28,668 nt of DNA, from positions 1,248,381-1,277,048 of the forward strand of contig BLXT01008339.1 of assembly GCA_019648995.1 (NCBI GenBank), given 5' to 3'. This document shows positions 1-10,355 of this stretch, piece after piece. This DNA is from Plakobranchus ocellatus (Eukaryota; Mollusca; Gastropoda; Plakobranchidae). Made by a program: the position numbers and the translations under genes. Every line of letters begins with the position of its first letter. Within the stretch, counting starts at the first letter, position 1. The notes under the pieces were generated by a model. That model had not been told where the DNA came from. It searched no databases and saw only the letters and a program-made list of their open reading frames with translations.

Positions 1-794
1 AAGGACTACACTAATTCCCTTCCTTCAGATTTTGGATGTCCCACATTTTGCTCACTGTAGTCAAGTCAACTACTAAACACAAGCATGTCTACACTGATTT
101 AAGCCACTAAGCCCATTTGGTCTCAGGCTCCTGGACCCCCGCCAGGCCATTGCCCCAGCAGCAGGCTTGAAGCTGCGAGAGAAATGTCCCAGAAGATTCA
201 GGCACGTTCTCTAATTACTCTGCCATGTATGCTTTACAGTTACATAATTACACACGCACATCTGATGTCCAAGCTGGTCAACTGTGTCACATACATATAC
301 AAGGTTCAGAGAGACTAATAAGTAGCAGAATTTGCATGAGCTGACCTGACACGAATACAAACAGGACAAAAAGTAAACAGCCTCCTCCATATGGCAAGCG
401 TCATTTTATGTAAATCAATTTTTTTTTCTTGGGGGGGGGCTGATATTCTTTTTCATCACATCATACATAATTATGAACACCGGTTTTTAGAATACATGTG
501 CCACAGGCCTACTTCTCAGCTCAGTTTAAAGTCGATTGAACAAAAAAAAAAAACCACATTTATACAAATGTTTGTTTTTCTGCATTTCATCTACTGTACT
601 AAAGGTCACTGTAAGAAAGCACCATTTTTTTTTCTTTCAGTTCAACCTTTTCTTGTGTGCTTAACTTGGAATTTCATGATCACATGATATACAGCTTATT
701 ATGGAGGCATCCAATCAGATTAAAGGATCAAAAGAGCCAAGTAACTGCCAGAGCACTGACAGTTTCAAACATGAGAGCCTTGCAGGGACAAATG
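1..794. other. 3' flank of ATG13, no gene seen
   Basis: AT-rich sequence without a convincing exon on either strand. It contains a nine-base G run after poly-T (about 420-440) and short A runs. An open stretch at 391-687 begins in low-complexity T and shows no known motif, so it was not called. Confidence 0.5.
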
Positions 795-932
795 AATGAG
801 ATAAGAAGTCTGTAGTCACAACAGCAGCTTCCTGCGTCTGAATGAGATAAGAAGTCTGTAGTCGCAACAGCAGCTTCCTGTGTCTGAATGAGATAAGAAG
901 TCTGCAATCGCAACAGCAGCTTCCTGCGTCTG
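795..932. repeat. Minisatellite, 3 copies of 46 bp
   Basis: Three head-to-tail 46-base units at 795-840, 841-886 and 887-932, each AATGAGATAAGAAGTCTG... ending CAGCAGCTTCCTGYGTCTG, with only a few substitutions between them. The short open frame on the minus strand here is a by-product of the repeat. Confidence 0.95.
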
Positions 933-2202
933 ATACTCCTTTATATTTTCCTATTTATGTGCAGGCTCTGAAAGTTCCCCATCTTTTATCTATATAGACA
1001 CGACTGGTCATGTTTTTCCATCAACTCATTTCTCAGCTTGGATGTGCTCAAGAAGCTCACATGATCCTGATGTCCCAGTTGCTTTAAATATATAAATGGT
1101 CAATAATTCTAAATGATCCTGGTCTTCGAACTGCTGTAAGTATGGTAAACAGCTCTAAGCCTCTTTTTACCTCCTGCATTGATATTGTGTAAACATTATG
1201 ATAAACAAGTCCCTACAATATTTATGACAAATCCAAGATAAGGACAAGCATAATCATAGCATCATGTAACATCTGATCTAGTCGTGTGTTCAAACCTCTT
1301 TAACATCCGACATTATATGCTTAAGAATCACAAGAAGCAGAATCATGTGTAATGCCATTGTAAAATCAGACATTCTGTGGCAAATATACCATAAAGAGAT
1401 TAATTTCAATGCAGTGTAAAATCATTCCAAGCCTCAAAACGTCTTAGTCTTAGACGATGTTACATATATACATCGTAATACTGAAAGCAACAATGGTTAC
1501 ATATACAATTTTTTCAGATTCTCCAATAAAATAAAACAAATCCCGAGAGTATATGCCAATTTCCGACTTTTCTCTAGATGTAGAGATTAAAAATAGAGTG
1601 GTGGTCTTTGACCCCTACTTTTGCCCCTTTTAATAATTTGAAGTTTTGGTCTATTCCCTGGCACTTCGAATTATTATGAGGCTTGCACTGTACCAAAATA
1701 TCAGTTTTCAACATTTTTTTTAAACATTACATAGGGATTGTCCTGCAATCAGAACAAATATGCTAAAAAAGTCCAAAAGTTCCAATCGATATATTTATCC
1801 TCACAGTTGTATATATAATGTACATGTAGCGAAGGCAGGCGTATCAAACCTCTGAATTCCCTATTTACAAAGAAGGCCCTCCAGAGGTTTGATATGGATG
1901 CCATCGATATAAACGCATCACTTCACTATACATGTAATTCTGATACATTAAAAAATATATATGTACATAGCTGCAGCATGTTTGGCCAGATTCAAGAGTC
2001 ACGATGCAACAGGAAAGTAATTTTCTTTGGTATTTGGCTACTCCAGATCTCATTTTGAAATAGCACTGTGGTATTGAGCAATAGATAACACACACATACA
2101 AAGTTTTCTTTCATTTAAGGCTACAAACTATGAAAATCATGGGTTTGATCAAAAGTCACCAATCACCAACAGACAGGCTGGAAACTGTATATTTCTAATA
2201 TC
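933..2202. other. ATG13 3' flank, nothing recognised
   Basis: AT-rich with no exon-like frames and no RNA gene recognised. The short open frame on the minus strand at 1865-2101 lacks any family motif. Confidence 0.5.
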
Positions 2203-2354
2203 AAAACTGCCTTACTTAAAACTTGATACTCCTGATGTTAAAACTGCCTTTCTAAAAAACTTGATATTTCTGACAGCAAAACTGCCTTCCTTAAAAAACT
2301 TGATATTCCTGACATTAAAACTGTTTTTCTTAAAAACTTGATATTTCTAACATC
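2203..2354. repeat. Minisatellite, 4 diverged copies of about 38 bp
   Basis: Units of the form AAAACTGCCTTNCTTAAAAA then CTTGATATTCCTGACATC, 37-39 bases each, with partial units at both edges (from about 2190 and to about 2364). Copies differ by substitutions and single-base indels, so the array is older than the one at 795. Confidence 0.9.
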
Positions 2355-5300
2355 AAAACTGTCACACTGTTATTGTCCTAGCCACTGGTTTCAACATTTA
2401 ATAATGATTATTATACATCTTATACTCAATGGAACTGGAGATTTTACTTGCAGGCCTATTTAAACAGGTACAAATAAATTTAACAGGTTGACATGATGGG
2501 GATTTGATTATTAGCAAAAAAAGAGGTTCCCTAACAGTTTGAATATGATTTTTTTTTTCTGTAAAAGATGGTGTGTCGGAAGAATGATCAATCTTTTATC
2601 AACACAATGCGAACGCACATTTTATTTAACATCACCATTCTCTGACACGCCCAGGGTGAAAGACGCTGGCCAAGACATGAATTTTATTTTTGTACAAAGC
2701 AACCTATGACATAAAACTCTCTTTTTCAAAATGAAAATCAATAAAACAAGCAAAGCAGCATAGATAGATATACCATGGATTTTCCCATGCAAAGGCAAAT
2801 AATTTGTTCATGTCCTCTGCACCTGACTGTCACCAGATTTCATCCTCTGTCCCTGAAGTTTTATCTTTAACACTAATAGTTTTATAAACGCGTAGGCTGA
2901 CCAGTTGCCCAGCCCAAACTCTGCTTGCGTTTGCCAGTCTGTCACTTCTGTATTGGCACAAAAACTTTGAGCAGTCTTTGTCTACACAAGCCTAGCTCTG
3001 CCACAGCTGCCACTAAAACCTTACAGAAACCATAGAGGCTGGCCAAACCCCAACTAGCCATTAAACATCAATAGTTGTCCAAGAGAAGAACAAAATCTGA
3101 TTCTGGTAAAGAAAGTTGAGCTGACCGGGATCAAGTCTCAAATAAGCTGCCAAAAGTGAACCAATCAATGACAAAAGTGTACGATAAACAAAATGTATAC
3201 GTGTGTACTAGAGCTTTCAAACATTTTTGTTGACCATAATGTTTTCCAAAAGATAATCAAGGTTTGATCTTGAAAGTCACGTATATTTTGAAAGAACTGA
3301 GATAGAGATATACCTTTTTTATCCCTAGATCTATGAAAGTGTAAATTGTAATCTCATACATTTATGCTCCCAACTCAATATGTAAAAAATACTTGAGATT
3401 GATTTGCTCAGATTGCCTCGCACGATACAATCAATCCGTATACAAAACTCTTCGCCTCTGCATTGCACTGCAACAACCATTAAAGACCTCAGTGACCCTC
3501 CATAGGAGAACACATTTGCCTTGAATCAAAAGCCTTCCATTGAAATGTCTCACAAAGGTAGGCAACCTGTCATCTGATTAAATGCACCACAAGTTTTTGT
3601 TTGCCTTGAAAGGCCTTTCAAAGCTCTTATAACTCACACATAAGAAAGTAAGGTGTTGTTTCTGCATCAACATATCAAAATGTTTCAGCTACACACATGC
3701 AAACAAAAGAAGAAAATTATAACTGCTGCCTACGGGCCAACCCACAAACTTTGGTATGTTTTGAGATTTTCAGAAAAACAGAATGAAATTTCGGAAACAA
3801 AGTCACATGATTAATCAACAACTTGCCTAAAATTGCCAAGCATCAATAAGGAAACTTTGATTTTAGCCAATCTATCTACAGAGAGCAGATGCTTCCTGCC
3901 TGAGCAGCCAATGACTTGATCTCTTATGTGTTCTCTGCCAACACTGAACCTTCATGACAACAAACTAAAGGCTGGCCTTGATGTGGATCATAGTGATCTG
4001 CACTGCTGCACTAACAATGCAACAGTAAAAGGGAGGAGAGAAAATGATAAACTGCACCGTCAGCAATTTTCTTGTTCTCGGAGAGCGCTGAAGTTGGCTT
4101 GCTGTTGCTGGAAACTCAATTGAGACCGTCTTGTTCTCATTGCCCAATCCTAATTGTTTTCTCTGCCTCCTCATACAAACAACAACAGTTATAAAATTAT
4201 TGGCCCAAGCTATACTAAACATTATTCTGATCTTTTGGTCAAATTGGATCCTGATAGCATAAAATACAAATGAAAACTTCAGTCTATAAAATGCAAAGCT
4301 GACATAATCAAATCACAAATTAAAGTTAACAGCAGCTTACTTCAACTTTGTATAATAGACATTGAAAAGAGTTATAAAATAAAAAGCTTTAACTGCACAT
4401 TCCACACTTCAAAACCAGAAACTTTACAACCATCAAATATTTAAAATTTTTTGACAGAGAAATAAAAGACGACATTATGTTAGAAAAATAGTAGTTTAAA
4501 AGATGATGAATCAAATATGCAACACAGGAATCAAGTGAGAAGGGCAGATGAAGGGATCAGGAGTGCATGAAGTTCAGGCCTAAATGAAAGTTTTGATTTT
4601 GCATAACTCCAATAGAATTGGGGAATCTTGCTTGTTTACAAAGACTTGGACCGTGTAACAACTGATAAAAGGAATGTTAAGAAATGTTCTCAGATGTCAA
4701 CATATCCAGACCCACACACAAACATGCACAAATTAAAGTAATTACAACACAGAAAAATTTATTAAAAGCCTGCAAGATAAAAAGTGTTGGGGTATGTTTA
4801 ACTTAGAAAAGTTTCAAGAAAGATGTTCTATTTAAAATAAAACAAACCTCGACCTTAAAAAAAGTTTGGTAAGAAAAGCTTTTAAAAACAGAATTTAAAA
4901 TCAAAGGCACAGTTAAAAAAAAAACAAACCAAAATGAGCATAAAACTAACCTGCAAGCAACAGCAATGAGCCTGAAGAAGGAAAATATCCAAGCATAGGC
5001 TTTCTTACCTAATCTAATACTCTTGTACAACTCCCATACAGTCAGTTTAATTCTTTAATGAGATGCGAATCTTTGGAACGTTCTTAAACGAAGAAGTTAC
5101 TACTATTTGCATTCTCTCCTGTTTCGTAAAGACACTCCTCCTGACGTCTGAAGCATAAGGTTAGTCTGAAGACAATAGTAAACCAAATTCGCCATGAAGA
5201 TTAAACAAATTTTCAAAGATCATTCTCTCCTGCAATAGGAAAATAGAGAAGCTCTCATGTGCCATTTCTTCACTGACTGCAGCACCTGTCTATGATAGTC

Positions 5301-5486
5301 CATACACTTTGGCATATATACTTCCTCTCTCTCAATGCTGCATGAATAAAGCACAAAATTACTTTAAAAATTGACAAGAGCAAAAAAATAATTAAAAGAA
5401 AATATTTAAAATAACACCAAAACATCCATGAATCAATAGGACACTGTAAACATTACAACACAAGAAGCAGTCAAAGCTAGTGAACA
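2355..5486. other. ATG13 3' UTR and flank
   Basis: The part from 5486 down to about 4735 is the likely ATG13 3' UTR, ending after the AATAAA at 4758-4763. Left of that no gene was recognised. Short open frames at 3926-4222 on both strands overlap each other and show no family motif. Confidence 0.45.
4758..4763 (-). terminator. Candidate poly(A) signal for ATG13
   Basis: AATAAA on the minus strand, about 725 bases past the ATG13 stop. Within 20-50 bases downstream the minus strand reads TGTGTTGTAATT and then TGCATGTTTGTGTGTGGG, a GT-rich downstream element as expected for cleavage. Other minus-strand AATAAA hexamers exist farther left (near 2620 and 2683), so a longer 3' UTR is possible. Confidence 0.4.
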
Positions 5487-5804
5487 TCAACTAAAGAAAG
5501 TAATCCCTCCATCGTTGGCGTCCTCTTCCTCGTCCTCCTCTCTCTCGCTCATGTTGATGACGGAATTACAAAACTCGTCCAGCACTGGCATATCTTCCTC
5601 TAGCCTGGTGACCAGGTCACCCACGTCAGACAAATACTGCCCGACAGAGAGCACTGAGGGACTTCCAGTCTTCCCTGCCACAGGGTAGCTCTCATTATCG
5701 CTGCCGCCATCGGTGCAGTTGTCATAGAGCTTTGGTGCTCGGAGCATCGTACTGAGGAAGGCCTTCACATCTCCTGGGTCATCCTCCTCCGCAAACGGTG
5801 GTCT
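5487..5804 (-). CDS. ATG13: ATG13 coding exon 7 (residues 386-490, C-terminus and stop)
   Basis: 318 nt including the TGA stop; acceptor GTGTCCCAG|AGACCA. Begins RPPFAEEDDPGDVKAFLSTM, aligning with the human C-terminal block [23 protein letters not shown]. A second block, VGDLVTRLEEDMPVLDEFCN, aligns with the last human residues ([27 protein letters not shown]), the part known to bind ULK1. Here the chain continues past the equivalent of the human end with an acidic tail, SEREEDEEEDANDGG then ITFFS. The tail is either a lineage feature or one isoform. The exon is well supported by phase and alignment. Confidence 0.92.
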   Translation of the reverse strand, partial: RPPFAEEDDPGDVKAFLSTMLRAPKLYDNCTDGGSDNESYPVAGKTGSPSVLSVGQYLSDVGDLVTRLEEDMPVLDEFCNSVINMSEREEDEEEDANDGGITFFS

Positions 5805-6746
5805 CTGGGACACAGGACAACCAAAAGCAACAGACATGAGATATGGTCAAAACCAAAGACAGAGCATGCCACGAAAGATCAAAATAAAAAAAAAAAGAAC
5901 AAACCTTTAAAATCCTTTGGATTTTTGGTTCTAACTAAAAATGATCCCCTTACAACAGCTTTTACAATCCACATATGCATAAACATTAAGCTTTCGTCAC
6001 AAGCAGCTGTACAGCCTTACCTTTGTTTATTACTCAAATTTTTACTCCTTTAAAAGTTACACAAGTAAATTTTTCACCTTAACTAAGGAAGATAAAATTC
6101 TATCTTGTCTTGTGGCAGTAGACACATTTTATGTCCACAGAATGAACTAGTTGTCACACACATGTACGACAGATTTAAAAAAGTGGTTGTAAAGTTTTTT
6201 TTGTTTTTTCCCATCTGATAAATGTGTTATTTAAACAACTCCGAATGCTTACAGCTTTGCAAGAAACCAACATATTGTCACTGTCATTCATTATATCATT
6301 TAACGTTGGGCCCATTCGACTGTATTGATCTATATGTGGATAGCGAACAGCAATGATCATTATGTGTGTCCAGTTTTCCCCACTGCGCTGCCAACACATT
6401 ATCATCAAAACAAGGCTAACTTGCTACCATCTGGACCAGTCAAGACAAATATGGTGAAATTTTGATGTATTAGGAATGTTGCATGAAACCAACATATCTA
6501 CAATGTTAACATGTGATAATAAAAGTGCGACTTCCTTGCTACCCATCTAGACCGGTCTTGAGACATATAGTGAAGTTTTGACACTAGAATGAGCCCAGGA
6601 GCTGCATTAGCTTCATCTCTATTCCAAAACTTGACCAAAACCTGTGAACACATGCAAACCTTTGATATGAATTTTTTTGTACTTATTGAAAACTCTCTAC
6701 TTTAAAAAAAAACAAACTAACATGAATAGAAGCAAATATCACTTAC

Positions 6747-7038
6747 ATCTACCATCACATACTCTTCCTCTAAGTTTGCTTTGCGGGCACCAAATACATT
6801 TCTAGCTGCCAGCTCTCTCGGAATGTTTTCTTTTTCGTCTTCATGTTTGTCGTATGGCCCTTGCCCTTCAAAACCTTCAGAAAACTTGTCAGACCCTTTG
6901 GGCTCATGTCGGGCTAGAAAACTCTTGCGCATCAGGCCCTCAAAAGGCACCTCTGGCTCGGAGAAGCGATGCACAGGCTGCTGTTGTCGCGAGAAGGCAC
7001 CCATCACCGGCTCAGGGATTTCATCCATCTGCAGGATA
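6747..7038 (-). CDS. ATG13: ATG13 coding exon 6 (residues about 288-385, LIR motif)
   Basis: 292 nt; acceptor GATTTCAG|TATCCT, donor GAT|GTAAGT, a consensus site. The product starts ILQMDEIPEPVMGAFSRQQQ and ends KANLEEEYVMVD. The acidic EEEYVMV is equivalent to the human LC3-interacting region DDFVMI; the core aromatic here is Tyr rather than Phe and the +3 residue is Val (Y381-V384). In mammals this motif binds LC3/GABARAP proteins; binding here is inferred. The middle is charged and disordered (GSDKFSEGFEGQGPYDKHED). The acceptor lies within a degenerate copy of the 52 bp minisatellite that follows in the intron. Confidence 0.93.
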
Positions 7039-7577
7039 CTGAAATCACATAGCAATACAGATAGTTAAGCAGATTAGGAAGACGGTCAAATGCACACATA
7101 TAACAATGAACACTAGTTAAGCAGATTAGGAGGACAGTCAAATGCACACACATAACAATACAGACTAGTTAAGCAGATTAGGAGGACAGTCAAATGCACA
7201 CACATAACAATATAGACTAGTTAAGCAGATTAGGAGGACAGTCAAATGCACACACATAACAATACAGACTAGTTAAGCAGATTAGGAAGACAGTCAAATG
7301 CACATAACAATACAGACTAGTTAAGCAGATTAGGAGGACAGTCAAATGCGCACACATAACAATACAGACTAGTTAAGCAGATTAGGAGGACAGTCAAATG
7401 CACACACATAACAATACAGACTAGTTAAGCAGATTAGGAAGACAGTCAAATGCACACACATAACAATACAGACTAGTTAAGCAGATTAGGAGGACAGTCA
7501 AATGCACACACATAACAATACAGACTAGTTAAGCAGATTAGGACGGGAGCCAAATGCACACAAACAACAATACAGAT
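7039..7577. repeat. 52 bp minisatellite, about 10 copies, abutting the ATG13 exon 6 acceptor
   Basis: Unit AGTTAAGCAGATTAGGAGGA then CAGTCAAATGCACACACATAACAATACAGACT, with copies starting near 7064, 7115, 7167, 7219, 7271, 7319, 7371, 7423, 7475 and 7527. One unit (from 7271) is four bases short. Internal copies are nearly identical; the first and last are diverged. The bases 7034-7063, which include the splice acceptor and the first bases of exon 6, align to the second half of the unit (GGATACTGAAAT/CACATAGCAATACAG against GGACAGTCAAAT/CACATAACAATACAG), so the array overlaps the acceptor. Confidence 0.95.
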
Positions 7578-7580
7578 GTT

Positions 7581-7810
7581 TAACTGAATATGTATTTTCG
7601 GGGGCCAGTCCTAAAGAGTCAGATGTTAAAAATATGTATCTTTGGGGCCAGTCCTGAAGAGTCAGATGTTACCCTGAATATGTATCTTGGGGGACTAGTC
7701 CTAATGAGTCAGATGATAAACTGAATATGTATCTACAGGGGCCAGTCTTAATGAGTCAAATGTTACCCTGAATATGTATTTTCGGGGGCCAGTCCTAGTA
7801 AGTCAGATGT
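7581..7810. repeat. 46 bp minisatellite, 5 copies, in ATG13 intron 5
   Basis: Five units of 43-47 bases of the form TAACTGAATATGTATTTTCG then GGGGCCAGTCCTAAAGAGTCAGATGT, starting directly after the 52 bp array. Its sequence is unrelated to the neighbouring array apart from a CAGTC core. Confidence 0.93.
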
Positions 7811-8190
7811 TATTCTTTTTTCTTTTTTAAATTAAAAATTCCACATCCTGCTTGACTCAGAAGTCAACATAGCTGAGCTATATCCAGTTTTCACCTTAGC
7901 GAACTTCACAGAAAGAAGTTTCAGGCTGCTTTATTGACCCCAAAAAGGGAATTAATGAACAATTTTCAAACTTTTCCCTCTAAAAAATGTTAATTGTAAG
8001 CTTATAAATGTTGAGTATTATTGAATCTATTACAATTTGTGCCTGATCTTCTCTGGTTGTCTAACATTTGCAGCAATTTTCTTTATTCCACAATTAATAG
8101 GTACAACGTTATAGTCAAACAAGCATTATTTTTCAGCCCACCGTCTTAGTCGTACAATTCTCAGGGTTGTTGGGAAATGATTTTAGATAC

Positions 8191-8310
8191 CTAGACTTTG
8201 TCCACGGCAATGACTCTGCCTCTGCTCTCGCTCTCATGGCGTTGTCTTCTTTCTCCAGAGATGACGGAGATACAGCAAAACAATATGGACTCTCAGGTCT
8301 GCCGTCAGGG
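8191..8310 (-). CDS. ATG13: ATG13 coding exon 5 (residues about 248-287, linker)
   Basis: 120 nt, a multiple of three, with the same phase on both sides, so skipping it would keep the frame. Encodes SPDGRPESPYCFAVSPSSLE and on to TKS. It is Ser/Pro-rich, typical of the disordered ATG13 linker, and two SP motifs (ESP, VSP) are possible proline-directed phosphosites (inference). The donor is TCTAG|GTATCT. Two acceptors fit the frame: AACGCTAG|CCCTGA (used here, 8310) and GACGGCAG|ACCTGA 12 nt downstream (exon from 8298), which would remove four residues. This exon has no strong cross-species landmark; its assignment rests on phase, splice sites and position. Confidence 0.8.
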
Positions 8311-8873
8311 CTAGCGTTGGAAAACATCAGCGAAAAGAGATAGAAACGAAACACAACAGTAAAGGACTGTTTACTGAAATCTTCTTTAAAATGTGAAATT
8401 GCTATGAAAATGTTTGATAGTCAAAGCTGCTGGCTGACACAGTGACAAAAGTCAAATGGATTTATTCCCTTAAATAGTCACGAAAAACAAAAGGGATTAC
8501 AACTTGATGCTCCTTCACTTATACTAAGATGGTGAAAATGATTTTCAGGACTTGATATGGAAAGTTAGCTTAATTTAAGTTATTCCATTTTAATATTGAA
8601 GGCTTTGTTACATCAACACAATATTTATTATAAATCAAGACAAATAAATATTTTATGTTTTAGAAGCATGGCAATCAACTTTTTTCCTTTACATATCTTT
8701 TTTTCCAAAATTGATATGTCAATTGATTTGCAACTGCAATTTTAATATCCTGTAACTCAAAATTGGGGAAAGCTGCATCGAAATGGTAAGACCAAACTTT
8801 ACCAACTGATGATTCCAATCGACTTTTATGGATTGAAAATCACTATTATTTTGTTTGATTGACGAGCTCCTAC

Positions 8874-9115
8874 CTTTTGATTGGAGATAAGCAGGGAAGT
8901 GGCTTGGATGTCCTTGGGGAATTCTGTTTTTTCACATCGTGTGCCTCCTTCATGAAATGATTTTCATTGACTTCAATAGCTGTCTCTACAGGGCTGGACA
9001 TTTCTGTCGACAGGAGCAGCTTGGTGCGGTATGACACTGTGATGGTCAACAGGCCATGGGCAGTGGGCACTGCCCCAGCACGGACTGTCTTAAAACCATC
9101 CCCCAGCATGTGCGT
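8874..9115 (-). CDS. ATG13: ATG13 coding exon 4 (residues 168-247, end of HORMA)
   Basis: 242 nt; acceptor CGGCAG|ACGCAC, donor AAAAG|GTAGGA. It begins THMLGDGFKTVRAGAVPTAH, matching human LGEGFQTVRVGTVGTPVG, then TITVSYRTKLLL (human ITLSCAYRINLAF), which closes the HORMA fold near residue 203. Downstream, residues 204-247 are polar and probably disordered (EVNENHFMKEAHDVKKQNSP). This begins the regulated linker, which in yeast and mammals is heavily phosphorylated by TORC1/mTORC1; whether these residues are targets is unknown. The exon ends two bases into a codon. Confidence 0.94.
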
Positions 9116-9853
9116 CTGCCGAGAGATAGAGCGATTAATTTGAAAATTTTACACAGAAGCAATGAGTAAAAACTGAGCAGTCGATCTATAATTCAATGCA
9201 GGGGAAAACCAGTCATGATACTTAATGGATCACTGAACAGCAAGGAGTGTGGATGGGACTTTAAGGCCAGTAGCCCATCTTCACGTCAGCGCCAGTTATC
9301 ACCACTTTTAACAAAAGAGCAAACCATCAAAAGCCCTGCTACCCTGGCTTCCAGAGGAGATTCACAGTTGTGAAAATGAGCAACCTCGACAAGCCTTGTC
9401 AATTTAAACAAATTATTTAAAATATTATATTACTATTACCATTATTGGGAGCAAATCCAACATAGCAAATGACCTTGCACAGTGTGCCATCCATGCCTTG
9501 CACATTGTGAGAGTGCGAGGCTGAGAGTATTAGAAAAATAAAAATAGAGATAACTTCATTCTATCTTTAGAACTTTTCTTCCACATCCGGTTTTAATAGA
9601 GTTTCCTTTCAGTCCACATGCCCCAAGACAGGGTTCAGAAAAACGAGGGTGTGTTACAAAAAAAATTATTTCTCTGCATGTGCTTGACGTTACATATATG
9701 CGACATGTGGAAGAAAAGTGTTCAAAAATCAAAATATACATTTTTTTCTTTCCATTGTGAAACATGGCAGGAATAGTTGAATATTGATTTAAGTCTGATT
9801 TCAACAACAGAATCCTTAAGCCAGACGCACACACATACACACATTTTCCACAC

Positions 9854-9978
9854 CTGAGGTTTTCCTGTGTAGATTCTGTGAGTGAGTTTGTAGCCGCCTC
9901 CTTTCTCCCCTTGGTTTCTAGCCAATTTGAATGCTGGTAAAACCCTTGTAGAACTTAGCAAAGACTTCAGCGTAACTC
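9854..9978 (-). CDS. ATG13: ATG13 coding exon 3 (residues 126-167, HORMA)
   Basis: 125 nt; acceptor TTTCAG|GAGTTA, donor CCTCAG|GTGTGG. It encodes VTLKSLLSSTRVLPAFKLAR and on to the YKLTHRIYTGKPQ segment, equivalent to human [31 protein letters not shown]. The motif TRVLPAFKLAR is a signature of Atg13 HORMA domains. The spacer NQGEKGGGYKLT is slightly longer and more glycine-rich than the human loop. The remaining base from exon 2 completes GGA (Gly126), and the exon ends in phase 0. Confidence 0.95.
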
Positions 9979-10135
9979 CTGAAATATTGTAATACAAAGA
10001 TGTACTAAAATACAAGAAAAATACAAAAATTACCATGCCACATCCGTTGAAAAAAGTTAGAGGAAAATATGCCATTTTACACTGTGAGCAATAAAAAATA
10101 AATCAAGGCAAAACCATACACAAAACTGTTCTTAC

Positions 10136-10355
10136 CCATTCTAGTGAAGATGTGCTGGATTCGATTGGCCGACATGTCCAAGCTGCTTGTGTTAAAGCTG
10201 AGGTCCCAGGTCTCAAGAAACATGTGATCTCCCTCACTGGTGACCAGAGCCACCTCCACACAGATGGGACTTTTGGGCGGGAAAGACTTCACATCTTCCA
10301 ATGACTTCTTCAGCAGCTCTTCTATGGCAGGGTTGTCAGGAATGGAAACACTAAA
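10136..10355 (-). CDS. ATG13: ATG13 coding exon 2 (residues 53-125, HORMA)
   Basis: 220 nt; acceptor TTTTCAG|TTTAGT, donor ATGG|GTAAGA. It starts FSVSIPDNPAIEELLKKSLE and ends NRIQHIFTRM plus the first base of a glycine codon. The segment CVEVALVTSEGDHMFLETWDL corresponds to human ATG13 [21 protein letters not shown], a strongly conserved HORMA beta-sheet region. Human ATG13 uses this domain to pair with the HORMA protein ATG101; that this protein does so is inferred from homology. The phase 0 start fits exon 1 and the remainder of one base fits exon 3. Confidence 0.95.

Noticed and set aside
3926..4222. Overlapping open frames on both strands
   Set aside because: No family motif; the frames are about the length expected by chance, and each shadows the other.
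6781..7068. Plus-strand open frames opposite ATG13 exon 6
   Set aside because: They are the antisense of a well-supported coding exon.
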